DNA of 64,000 nt from assembly GCF_030704535.1 (NCBI RefSeq), contig NC_081816.1:9474001-9538000 (forward strand). The letters are read 5' to 3'. The first letter of the stretch is position 1. The number at the start of each line of letters is the position of its first letter. The notes under the pieces were generated by a model, which made no database searches, had not been told where the DNA came from, and saw nothing but the letters and a program-made list of their open reading frames with translations. The translations under genes were made by a program, and so were the position numbers. Source of the stretch: Vitis vinifera (lineage: Eukaryota; Streptophyta; Magnoliopsida; Vitales; Vitaceae). Shown in pieces: positions 48,845 through 60,339 of the stretch.

Positions 48845-48935
48845 GATTCATCAAAAGAAATTCCAGTGTTTGGCGGTTGAGAAAATGGCTCAACTAATTG
48901 AATTTAAGTGGTCGACCGTTTCTTGCTTAGTCAAA
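48845..48935. repeat. CCGGTTGAG motif block 5
   Basis: Contains 'agtgtttggcggttgag', 'aaaatggctcaactaattg' and 'gtggtcgaccg'. Same order as block 4 at 35395-35450. It abuts the left edge of the 185-bp satellite. Confidence 0.55.
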
Positions 48936-48959
48936 TTCTCTATTCTCTTCATTATCCAC

Positions 48960-51900
48960 ATCTTTAAAAAATTTCAAAATGATTAGGACTTCATATGGTT
49001 TTTATATTGTTTAAATAGGTTCATTACACTTAATGAATGTTAATATGATACTCGATAAACTAAAAATAAAAAAATACTAAAAAATTAGCACGGGTATCGA
49101 GAATATGAGGAATCCTCACATTCTTCGTATCCTCCCAATTCTCCACTTCTTTGATGTTTAAAAAAAAAAATTGGGACTTCCTATGGCTTAGATATTGTTT
49201 AAATAGGTTCATTACACTTAGTGGGTGTTTAAATGATTCCAAGAAAAATCAAACTCCAAAAATACTTAAAAATTAGAAATGTCACGAAAAATGTGAGGAA
49301 TGCTCACATTTTTCGTACCATCCCCATTCTCAACTTCTTTGATGTTTTAAAATATTTTTGGGACATCGTATGACTTGGATGTTATTTAAATGAGTTCATT
49401 ACACTTAAGGGGTGTTCAAATGATCCCTGGAAAAATCAAACTCCAAAAATACTTAAAAGTTAGAAATGGTATGAAGAATATGAGGAATCCTCACATTCTT
49501 TGTACACTCCCCATTCTCCATTACTTTAAAGTTTTAAAACAAATTTGGGACATTGTACAACTTGAATATTATTTAAATGAGTTCATTACACTTAAGGGGT
49601 ATTCAAATGATCCCCGAAAAAATCAAACTCCAAAAATACTTCAAAATTAGAAAGGTTACGAAGAATATGAGGAATGCTCACATTCTTCATACCCTCTCTC
49701 CATTTCTTTGATGTTTTAAAAAAAAATTGGGACATCGTATGGCTTGGATTTTGTTTAAATTAGTTCATTACACTTAAGGGGTGTTCAAATGATCCCAAGA
49801 AAAATCAAACTCCAAAAATACTTTAAAATTAGAAATGGCACGAAGAATGTGAGGAATGCTCACATTCTTCGTACCCTCTCCATTCTCAATTTCTTTGATG
49901 TTTTAAAAAAAATTTGGGACATCGTATGGTTTGGATATTGTTTAAATGAGTTCATTACAGTTAAGGGGTGTTTAAATGATTCCTGGAAAAATCAAACTCC
50001 AAAAATACTTAAAAACTAGAAAGCCTACGAAGAATGTGAGGAATGTTCACATTCTTCGTACCCTCCCATTCTCCATTTCTTTGATGTTTTAAAAAAAAAT
50101 TGAGACATTGTATGATTTGGATATTGTTTAAATGAGTTCATTACACATAAGGGGTGTTCAAATGATCATTGGAAAAATCAAACTCCAAAAGTACTTAAAA
50201 ATTAGAAATGGTACAAAGAATGCGAGCATTTGATGTTTTAAAAATTTTTTGGGACATCGTATGGCTTAGATATAGTTTAAATGAGTTCATTACACTTAAG
50301 GAATGTTCAAATGATCCCTGGAAAAATCAAACTCCAAAAATACTTAAAAATTAGAAAGCATACAAAGAATGTGAGGAATCTTATTCTCCATTTCTTTGAT
50401 GTTTTAAAAAAATTTTGGGACATTGTACGACTTGGATATTATTTAAATGAGTTCATTGCACTTAAAGAGTATTCAAATGATCCCTAAAAAAATCAAACTC
50501 CAAAAATACTTCTACCATCCCCATTCTCCATTTCTTTGATGTTTTAAAAAAAAATTGGAACATCGTATGGCTTGGATATTGTTTAAATGAGTTCATTACA
50601 CTTAAGGGGTATTCAAATGATCCCAAGAAAGATTAAACTCCAAAAATACTTAAAAATTAGAAATGGCACGAAGAATGTGAGGAACGCTAACATTCTTCGT
50701 ACTCTCCTCATTCTCAATTTCTTTGATGTTTTAAAAAAAATTTGGGACATAGTATGGTTTGGATATTGTTTAAATGAGTTCATTACAGTTAAGGGGTGTT
50801 TAAATGATTCCTGAAAAAATCAAACTGTAAAAATACTTAAAAATTAAAAAAGGTAAGAAGAATGTGAGGAATGTTCACATTCTTTGTATCCTCCCCATTC
50901 TCCATTTCTTTGATGTTTTAAAAAAAAATTGAGACATTGTATGACTTGGATATTTTTTAAATGAGTTCATTACACATAAGGGGTGTTCAAATGATCCTTG
51001 GAAAAATCAAACTCCAAAAATACTTAAAAATTAGAAAGAGTACGAAGAATGCGAGCATTTGATGTTTTAAAATTTTTTTGGGACACCGTATGGCTTGGAT
51101 TTAGTTTAAATGAGTTTATTACACTTAAGGGGTGTTCAAATGATCCTTGGAAAAATCAAACTCCAAAACTACTTAAAATTAGAAATGGTACGAAGAATGT
51201 GAGGAATCTCATTCTCCATTTTTTTGATGTTTTAAAAAAAATTTGGGACATCGTATGGCTTGGATATTGTTTAAATGAGTTCATTACACTTAAGGGGTAT
51301 TCAAATGATCCCTGGAAAAATCAAATTCCAAAATACTTAAAATTAGAAAGGGCACGGAGAATGTGAGGATTCCTCACATTCTTCGTACCCTCCTCATTCT
51401 CCACTTATTTGATGTTTTAAAAATTTTTTTAGGACATTGTATAACTGGGATATTGTTTAAAATGAGTTAATTACACTCAAGGGGTGTTCAAATGATGCCC
51501 AAAAAAATCAAACTCCACAAATACTTAAAAATTAGAAAAGGTACGAAGAATGTTAGAAATCCTCACATTCTTTGAACCCTTCCATTCTCCATTTCTTTAA
51601 TGTTTTAAAATAATTTTGGGACTTTGTATGGCTTGGATATTGTTTAAATGGGTTCATTACACTTAAGGGGTGTTCAAATGATGCCCGAAAAAATCAAACT
51701 TCATAAATACTTAAAAGTTAGAAAGGGTACAAACAATGTGAGGAATGCTCACAATTTTCGTACTTTTCCCATTCTCCATTTCTTTGATGTTTTTTTTAAA
51801 AAAAAAAAAATGGACATCGTATGGCTTGGATATTGTTTAAATGAGTTCATTACACTTAAGAAGTGTTCAAATGATCCCTGAAAAAATCAAACTCCAAAAA

Positions 51901-53760
51901 TACTTAAAAATTAGAAAGGGTATGAAGAATGTGAGGAATCCTCACATTCTTTGTTTGTTGTCCATTCTCCATTTCTTTAATGTTTTAAAATAATTTTGGG
52001 ACTTCGTATGGTTTGAATATTGTTTAAATGAGTTAATAACACTTAAGGGGTGTTCAAATGATCCCCAGAAAAATGAAACTGAAAAAATACTTAAAAATTA
52101 GAAAGGGAACGAAGAATATGAAGAATGCTCACATTCTTCGTACCCTCCCCATTCTCCACTTCTTTGATGTTTTAAAAAAATTTTGGGACATCGTATGACT
52201 TGGATATTGTTTAAATGAGTTCATTACACTTAAGGGGTGTTCAAATGATTCCTATAAAAATCAAACTCCAAAAATACTTAAAAATTAGAAATGGTACAAA
52301 GAATATGAGGAATGCTCACATTCTTCGTACCCTCCCCATTCTCCACTTATTTGATCTTTTAAAATTATTTTGGGACATCGTATGACTTGGATATTGGTTA
52401 AATGAGTTCATTACACTCAAGGGGTGTTCAAATGATGCTCGAAAAAATCAAACTCAAAAAATACTTAAAAATTAGAAAGGGTACGAAGAATGTGAGGAAT
52501 CCTCACATTCTTCGTACTTTGCCCATTCTCCATTTCTTTGATGTTTTAAAATAATTTTGGGAATTCGTATGGTTTGGATATTTTTAAAATGAGTTCATTA
52601 AACTTAAGGAGTGTTCAAATGATGCCCGAAAAAATCAAACTTTAAAAATTAGAAAGGGTACGAACAATGTAAGGAATGTTCACATTCTTCGTACTTTCCC
52701 CATTCTCCACTTCTTGGATGTTTTAAAAAAAAAATTGGAACATCATATGTCTTGGATATTGTTTAAATGAGTTCATTACACTTAAGGGGTGTTCAAATGA
52801 TTCCAAGAAAAATCAAACTCCAAAAATACTTAAAAATTAGAAAGTGTACGAAGAATGTGAGCACATTCTCCACTTTTTTTATGTTTTAAAATTTTTTTGG
52901 GACATCGTATTGCTTGAATATTGTTTAAATGAGTTCATTACAATTAGGGGTGTTCAAATGATGCCTAAAAAAATTAAACTGCAAAAATACTTAAAAATTA
53001 GAAAGAATACGAAAAATGTGAAAAATCCACACATTCTTCGCACCCTCCTCATTCTCCACTTATTTGATGTTTTAAAAAAAATTTGGGATATCGTATGACT
53101 TGGATATTGTTTAAATGAGTTCATTACACATAAGGGTTGTTCAAATAATTCCCAGAAAAATCAAACTCCAAAAATACTTAAAAATTAGAAAGGGTATGAA
53201 GAATGTGAGGAATCTTCACATTCTTCATACCCTTCCCATTTTCCACTTCTTTGATGTTTGAAAAAAAAAATTGGATATCGTATGAGTTGGATATTGTTTA
53301 AATGAGTTCATTACACTTAAGGGGTGTTCAAATGATACTCGAAAAAATCAAAATCCAAAAATACTAAAAAATTAGCAAGGGTACGAAGAATATGAGGAAT
53401 CCTCACATTCTTCGTACCCTCTTCATTCTCCACTTCTATGATGTTTTAAAAATGTTTAGGGACTTCGTATGACTTAGATATTTTTTAAGTTCGTTCATTA
53501 CACTTTGTGGGTGTTCAAATGATGCTCGAAATAATCAAAATCCAAAAATACTAAAAAATTAGAAGGGGTATAAAGAATGTGAGGAATCTCACATTTTTTT
53601 ATACCCTCCCTACTCTCCACTTTTTGATTTTTTTTTAAAAAAAAATTGGAACTTCATATGACTTAGATATTGTTTAGATAAGTTCAATACATTTGGAGGG
53701 TGTTAAATGGATCCCCGAAAAATTCAAAATGGAAATTTACTAAAAAATCAACGAGCGGTT
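48960..53760. repeat. Satellite array, about 185-bp unit with an internal palindrome, about 27 copies
   Basis: The landmark 'gagttcattacacttaag' and variants recurs at about 49016, 49206, 49391, 49580, 49763, 49948, 50133, then with a few shortened steps (about 140-165 bases) near 50284-50590, 51113 and 51277, and on to about 53670, so the normal period is 184-188 bases. Each unit also has 'tttgatgttttaaaa', 'gggacatcgtatggcttgg', 'aaaaatcaaactccaaaaa' and an inverted repeat whose arms are GGTACGAAGAATGTGAGGA and its complement. Units that lost one palindrome arm are the short ones (for example around 50220). Open frames within it arise from the repeat itself and are not treated as genes. End units are the most diverged, as expected for an unequally recombining array. 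Confidence 0.93.
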
Positions 53761-54680
53761 TGGATTTACATATTGTTACTAATTATACCTTTTTCGTATT
53801 TTCAATATTTCAACAAATTCTTTGTGTAATACAATTTAAATGCTAAGAAATAATTTAGTAATATATTTCTCAATTAATAATGTGTACACAACTAATTTAA
53901 TTTTAAATTAATATATATTTTTTAAAATTTATTTCTATCTTTTCCCATTTTTTCACTTCATAAACCAATTATATTGCTTTTCACACTTCAAATATTCATC
54001 CAATTTTATCATAAAATAATTTGATGTTAAATAAATTAAATTTACTTTTCAGTAATTTATAAATTATATCACCAAATCATTTTGAAAACTTTATTTTTAT
54101 TTTAAATTTAATTTTTATTTTTACATCTTAGATTTAATCACTTTATATTACAAAAATAAATAAATTGAAATTTCTATTTCCAAAATTTCTTTATTTTTCT
54201 GCTTCATAAAAAAATTCCCAAAACGAAATAATTACATTAAATTACATTAAACATGATTTTATAATTGGTCATTGTAATAGATGTGTGCTACATGGGATAA
54301 ATTCCCATGACAAAACCGATTACTTGAATAATTGATTTTCTTTAATTTTTTTTATTTATTTTGCATGCCATGTGTCTTAATATACTAGCCTAAAAAAGTG
54401 GGTATGCTACCGAAAAGTTCGATACCGAAAAGTTTGGTATTGAAAAGTTCGATACCATTACCCTAATAATGATATCAAGTAATCTAGTAGTACAATTTTT
54501 CACATGGTTGAACAGGAAAGGAAAGCAATGTGGGTCCGCTTTTTCTCAATATAGCATCGATGGTGGGTCGGGAATTTGGCCATGAGAAACCCCATGTCCT
54601 CGATCGCCTCCATTAGTTCACCTTAAAAACACAGAAGATGATCAGGGTGGGGGTGGATTGAACAGGGTGGTGGCGCAGCC
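53761..54680. other. AT-rich spacer and promoter of the first SABATH gene
   Basis: 53770-54350 is almost pure A/T with no gene. 54409-54456 has three tandem copies of a 16-base word of the type 'accgaaaagttcgat'. The last 100 bases probably hold the leader of the methyltransferase gene. Confidence 0.5.
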
Positions 54681-56108
54681 ATGGAAGTACAGCAAGTTCT
54701 TTGCATGAAAGGAGGAGATGGAGAAGCCAGCTACGCCAATAACTCACTGCTTCAAGTCTCTCCCTCTCTCCCTCTCTCCCTCTCTCTTGCTCACTGATCA
54801 TGTTCCAAGACTCTTAGATGGTCTATTCCTCTCACAAATGATTTGATTTTCTCTTCTTCTTCCTGCAGAAAAAGGTGATATTGGAGGTGAAACCCATACT
54901 AGAGGAGAGCATCACAGAGCTCTACTGCAAAACCTTCTCGGAGTGTCTGAAAATTGCTGATCTGGGCTGCTCTTCAGGACCCAACACCTTCCTGCCACTG
55001 TGGGAGATCATAGACTGCATCGGTGCAACTTGCAGTCGGTTCAGCCGTGAGCCACCCGCCTTTCAAATCTTCCTGAATGATCTTCCACAGAATGATTTCA
55101 ACGCCATTTTCGAGTCCTTGGCGAGATTCTACGAGAGGATTGAGAAGGAAAAGGAAGGGATGTCTAGACAGTGTTTCATCGCCGGAGTGCCAGGCTCTTT
55201 CCATAGAAGGCTCTTCCCTGACCGCTCCATCCACTTTTTTCACTCTTCCTATAGTCTGCATTGGCTCTCCCAGGTCAGTAGTGGTTCCAAGATCACTGAA
55301 TCTTTGTTCATCATTTCCATCAAACTCCATGAAACATGAGGGAGAATGTGTAACAGGTACCTGAAGGGCTGGTGAGTGAATCGGGGACTCCATTGAATAA
55401 AGGGAACATCCACTTAACGGTGACAACTCCTCCCAGTGTTCACAAAGCCTACTTGAACCAATTCGAGAGAGATTTCACAGCATTTCTGAGATTACGCTCC
55501 CAAGAGATTATTCCTGGAGGCCACATGCTCCTTACTCTCTTGGGAAGTGATGGAAATGGCCAGAATTCTTCCACCGACGGTCTCTACAAAATCTGTGAGT
55601 TGATTAGTATGACATTAAAGGATATGGTCACAGAGGTACATCTCTCCCTCCCTCTCTATAATTTATATGCAGATTTGTACCTTATATTGACAGATTTGCT
55701 TAATTCAATATATAGGGTTCAATTCAAGAATCGGAGTTAGACTCGCTCAATATTCCACTATTTATGCCTTCTCCAGAGCAAGTAAGGAGTGTGATTCAGA
55801 GAGAAAGTTCATTTACTCTACTACGACTTGAAACATTCAAGCTAGACTGGGCTGATAATATTGATGACGGTAACAAAGACCAAGTGTTTGATAAATATGG
55901 AAGAGCCAAGTATGTTGTGATGTACATTAGGGCCGTTGGAGAACCCATTCTAGCAAGTCATTTTGGAGGTGCGGTGATGGACAGCTTGTTCCATAGATTC
56001 TTTATGAAGGTGGTGGAGAATATTGAGACGGGAAAAGGAATTTATACTAACCTGGTCATCTCCTTGTCCAGGAATGGAAGTTTACCAACTATGGATAGAA
56101 AGGGGTGA
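54681..56108 (+). CDS. SABATH-family carboxyl methyltransferase, copy 1 (four exons)
   Basis: Exons 54681-54755, 54869-55273, 55357-55635 and 55716-56108, all GT-AG and all phase 0, give 383 residues, normal for the family. The enzyme moves a methyl from S-adenosylmethionine to the carboxyl of a small acid, making volatile or signalling esters such as methyl salicylate, benzoate or jasmonate. Visible: the N-terminal substrate segment (NNSLLQ, with Gln25 in the standard place), the SAM loop IADLGCSSGPNT, FLNDLPQNDFN, GVPGSFHRRLFP and SSYSLHWLSQ. His156 in SLHW is the position where Met favours salicylate and His is found in benzoate/salicylate or other members, so I do not assign salicylate specificity. 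The C terminus (SRNGSLPTMDRKG) is longer than in copy 2 and may be read-through of an older stop. Intron 1 starts with a CCCTCT microsatellite. Tandem with copy 2. Confidence 0.9.
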
Positions 56109-57112
56109 ACGTGTCATCCTAAATATTTTAATATAAATATTTAAAACCATTTAAATAAATATTTGCCCATTAGAGCAAATTTAAAAACCATATATTCTCA
56201 AAAACTATAATTATAACTTCTAATTTTCAAAAATAATTCCATGTCAGTTAGTAAACACTTCAAAGCAATAAGCTTTTATTCCCTTTTCTCTTATCTAATT
56301 CTCTTTCAAATGTCATTTCCTTTTCTTTGAAGTCTATTCAAAATGTCATCAATGAAATCCATTTGGTTATTCATTGATCACATATTAGCACTACAATTCC
56401 TTGATGGGCATATGTTCCAACAAAGATGGAGGGCAGGGGAAAGTATTTGTTAATCAAAACCATGTCTACGAATAGAAAATTAAGAAAAACACAAGATTTT
56501 AACGTGGTTCGACAATCAATGTGATCCTTTCGTTCATAGAGTGTACCAACACTCAACAATCTCCACGAGTTCAATCCCCACAAGCTCAACAGGAAGTTCA
56601 ATCCCCGGCATTCTTTGCAAAGTGCAACAAAACTTATTGCTTCACAATCTAACAATATCAAGCATCAAAACATGTAAAATTTTAATATATTCTGCATGCA
56701 AATTACTGTCCAAATGCCTGCAACAAAGGACATGTGATTGATCCACACCAATCGGCATGGTGACAACGACAATTCATCATGGTCAGTGGAATCATATGCC
56801 TCACCCGATTATATATATAATCAAATTAAAAAATAATTTTATATATATAATGACACCAGGCCAAGACCATCGTAATCTTGTTGCAAGTTGATATATATAT
56901 ATATCTAATGACATTAGGCCAAGACCATCATAATCTTGTTTCAAGTTGATTAACCTTACACTCCCATTATTGTCCTTGAATGGGCCATTCAAGGCATGAT
57001 GATATGAGCAGCGGCAAAGTTGTTACAGGGCATGACTGTGGCCCTGCACTTTTATAAAGCGATAAGTATTTGTATGAAAAGAAAAAAAAATTCAAAGCAA
57101 CTGAGGGCAGCC
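56109..57112. other. Spacer between the two SABATH genes with repeat debris
   Basis: 56440-56770 has 'gattttaacgtggttcg' and 'ctccacgagttcaatcccc', wording I associate with LTR-retrotransposon ends. 56846-56951 is a direct duplication (listed). No gene. Confidence 0.45.
56846..56951. repeat. Direct repeat of about 60 bases, two copies
   Basis: 'atgacaccaggccaagacc' with 'atcgtaatcttgttgcaag' recurs as 'atgacattaggccaagacc' with 'atcataatcttgtttcaag', separated by a short TA run. Confidence 0.85.
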
Positions 57113-58606
57113 ATGGAAGTACAGCAAGTTCTTTGTATGAATGGAGGAGATGGAGAAACCAGATATGCTAGTAACTCACTATTCCAAGTCTCTCTCTCTC
57201 TCTCTCTACCAATTTATTTCTGTACCAGAAGAAATTGAATGGATTCTCTTTCTTGTTGCAGAAAAAGGTGATATTGGAGGTGAAGCCCATGCTGGAAGAA
57301 AGCATCACAGAGCTATACTGCACCACCTTCCCTGAGTGTCTAAAAATTGCAGATTTAGGATGCTCTTCGGGGCCCAACACCCTTTTACCCTTATGGGAGA
57401 TTGTGGAGTGTATTGGCAGAAGCTGTGTTCGGTTGAGCCGGAAACCACCTATGTTTCAAGTGTTCTTGAATGATCTTCCACATAATGATTTCAACTCCAT
57501 TTTTAGGTCCTTGGGGAGCTTCTATGAGAAACTAGAGAAGGAGAAGGAGAAGGAGGGGGGGGAAGTTTGGAGAATGTTTGATTGCAGGAATGCCAGGATC
57601 TTTCCATAAGAGGCTGTTTCCTGACCATTCTATCCACTTTGTTCATTCTTCCTATGGTCTGCATTGGCTCTCTCAGGTTAGTGGTATTATTTGGTCTCCT
57701 ATCTCTTATTACATTTTTTTTTTTAAATCAATTTTTAGAGTTTTTCTGTTTCGATTTATTTCCATCGTATTTTTTATCAAAATTTTTCTCAATATTTCTA
57801 TAAAATCCAACCGTTGTTATTTTCACAAAAACCGATAAGAGGTCCATGATCATAGTAGAATACATATATATGTAGAATTAGACACGAACCATGACAGACA
57901 ATTGTAACAGGTACCTGAAGGGCTGGTGAGTGAATCGGGTACTCCATTGAACAAAGGGAATATCCACATAGCAGAGACAAGTCCTCCTGGTGTCCATAGA
58001 GCATACTTGAATCAATTTGAGAGAGATTTCACTGCATTTCTGAAACTACGCTCCCAGGAGATCATTCCTGGAGGTCGAATGCTCCTTACCCTGCTAGGCA
58101 GTGAACCCAAACATTTCTGCAAAATCTGGGAATTAATTAGTATCAGCCTAAATGATCTTGTCATAGAGGTACAAATTTGGAATCATTTCTTGAAGTTAAA
58201 TTGCCATGCATTATGCTAACACCGTGCTTGATTCACCATACAGGGGTTTGTTCAAGAATCCAAGTTAGACCGATGCAATATTCCATTGTATATGCCTACA
58301 GCAGAGGAAGTAAGGGATGTAGTTCGAAGAGAAGGTTCCTTCAATCTTCTCCGCCTTGAAACTTTCAGGCTGGATTGGGACGCACACATTGATGATGGAA
58401 ACAAGGACCTAGTGTTCGACAGATTTGAAAGAGCCAAGTATGTGGTAATGGGCATGAGAGCCGTTGCAGAACCGCTTCGAATAAGTCATTTTGGAGATGG
58501 GATCATGGATGATTTGTTCCATAGGTTTTTCATGAAGGTGGCGGATGACATAGAGGCCGGGAAAGATATTTGCATTAATCACACCGTGTCCTTGACCAAG
58601 GTATGA
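57113..58606 (+). pseudogene. SABATH-family carboxyl methyltransferase, copy 2, one-base frameshift
   Basis: Same architecture as copy 1: exons 57113-57187, 57262-57676, 57911-58168 and 58244-58606. Exon 2 is 415 bases, one more than a multiple of three. The extra base lies in a G8 run at about 57555-57562: before it the frame reads [15 protein letters not shown], and after it coding similarity resumes one frame over ([25 protein letters not shown]). The rest is clean, including intact splice sites and a normal end (VSLTKV), and would make about 369 residues without the extra base. So it is either a very young null allele or an assembly error in a homopolymer. The substrate pocket again has His in LHWLS, and Gly replaces the Ser of copy 1 (YGLHW). 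Confidence 0.85.
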
Positions 58607-59099
58607 AGCATTTCATAGTGAAAATCTATTTTCATGAGTTTAACTATTGTGATATCTCATAGCAGTAGAACAAAAGTTCATGTTATTACATATGTATGAA
58701 TTCCTTTTAATCATGTAGACACGTTTTAAAAGACGGAAATGATAAATGATCATTGGACCTAAGAGGGATATCCGCATAGAATAGAATGGATAATATTCAC
58801 ACAAAAGGAAGCTTACAAATTAATTATCATCTTTGGGAGAAGCTTTCATAACAAATCTATCTACTCACAACTCTTCCAAGCATGCAGAGTTTGTAAAGCT
58901 AACACACAAGTTATTGAAACAACGATTAAATTAAAAAGCCGAAACCTATAGAAAAACACAGCATTATTCATATAATTACAGCTGCATATGAGCACTACAT
59001 TCACAAAAACAACATCTACCGCCACAATTGCAATGCACACAAACGGAGTCCCTGCAAGCACACAAAAGACTAGCACATATTGCTACACAATCGAGATAA
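58607..59099. other. Spacer between convergent SABATH copy 2 and kelch gene
   Basis: No gene. Likely the 3' untranslated regions of both genes. Confidence 0.6.
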
Positions 59100-60339
59100 T
59101 TATTTTTCATTCACATCCAAACAAGGACTCAAAAAGAAAATGTCATCGAGCCGATCGTTACTAGGCGAGTTACCACCATATACCAATAGTCCCTCCTTGT
59201 CATGCAATCGTCCAGCAGAAAATGCACACCATCCCCGTGGCCCAGGATGGTTATCATCGGTGTCGGCCCATTTTTTCCACACTAAATTATGAGTGTCCAA
59301 TGCATAAACCTCACCGGAAAATTTTCCGGCACCGAGGTGACCTTGATCACTAGGGTCTACTTCGCCACCATATATGAATATGTATTTTCCAATTACAAGG
59401 GACGAAAACACACTTCTTGGGCTGGGCTTTTCACCCTTGGTGTCCACTTGGGCCCACTTTTCATGGGCCAAGTCAAAACAATGGACGTCGTCCGTCTCCT
59501 CTCCGGAGAACCCGTACACAACCCAAATTTTTCCTTCGGCCACTGCCAGGCCCAGCCCACCTCTTCCCTTGCAGGCCTCACCTGGGCCTGGAAATTTGAT
59601 CCAAACCTTCTCAACAACATCAAAGGCCCATAGATCGTTGAGGCGGCCGGCGACGCCGCAGCCACCAAACACGTAGACCCGGCGCTGGTCGGCGGCGATC
59701 GAGTGGTAGCTCCGATGGGGAGGTCCGGCGTCGCCACTGGAGAGTAGGGTCCACTTGTTGCTAAATGTGTCAAAAGAGTAGAGCTCGTTGAGTTCCTTGT
59801 GTGTGCCGTCCCTGCCACCGAAGACGTAGATGGTCCCACCGACTGCCGCCATTCCAACGCCGATACGTGGCGGAGGGACGTCGCCGGTGACGGTTGCGAC
59901 GGACCACGTCAGATCCTGTAGGTCAAAGACGTGGATGTCGTTGTCGACAGGGACACGTGGCGTGAGCTCGCCGCCGAAAACATAAGCCTTCTGTCCTACT
60001 ATGGCTATAGCATGGGAACTTCGTGCTCCAGGCCCAGTTCCATTCTGGTCAAGCTGGGAATTTTCAGAAAAAAAAAAAACTAATCAGTGTTAAAGTCACC
60101 CTGGATTTCACGAATTTTTCAAGCAACATGTCCATACCCACCGGAAAAGTGAAGCTTTTTTTTCAACCAATAATGAGAAACCATGACAGAAAGATCAAAA
60201 ATCTTGAGAATTGTTTCCAAAACCAGTGAAATCATCCAAAAATGATTCTGGGTTTCATAAAAATACAATAAAAAGATGAAATTTAGAGGGAAATCAATCA
60301 AAGACAGACCTTAATCCAATTGCCCTTGGGCTGATCCAT
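59100..60339 (-). CDS. Kelch-repeat protein, nitrile-specifier-protein-5-like (two exons)
   Basis: Exon 1 (60339-60310) encodes MDQPKGNWIK; a GT-AG intron follows; exon 2 (60053-59100) completes 327 residues. The protein is a string of kelch blades, each with a hydrophobic run and Gly-Gly: AYVFGGE, IYVFGGR, VYVFGGC, IWVVYGF, IFIYGGE, LVYGGN, so a six-bladed beta-propeller filling the protein. Length and wording match nitrile-specifier protein 5-like entries. In Brassicales such proteins steer glucosinolate breakdown to nitriles. If the host is outside Brassicales it makes no glucosinolates, so its role here is probably ancestral and unknown, and I avoid an enzyme name. A TATA box lies 80 bases before the ATG. 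Coding GC content is high. Confidence 0.9.

Noticed and set aside
49390-53098. Series of open frames of 60-105 codons with similar sequence
   Set aside because: They are the same satellite unit read repeatedly. The period is not a multiple of three and frames break at each unit, so they are not a protein family.
59380-59857. Long frames overlapping the kelch gene on both strands
   Set aside because: Shadows in a GC-rich coding region; the kelch blades fix the real frame.
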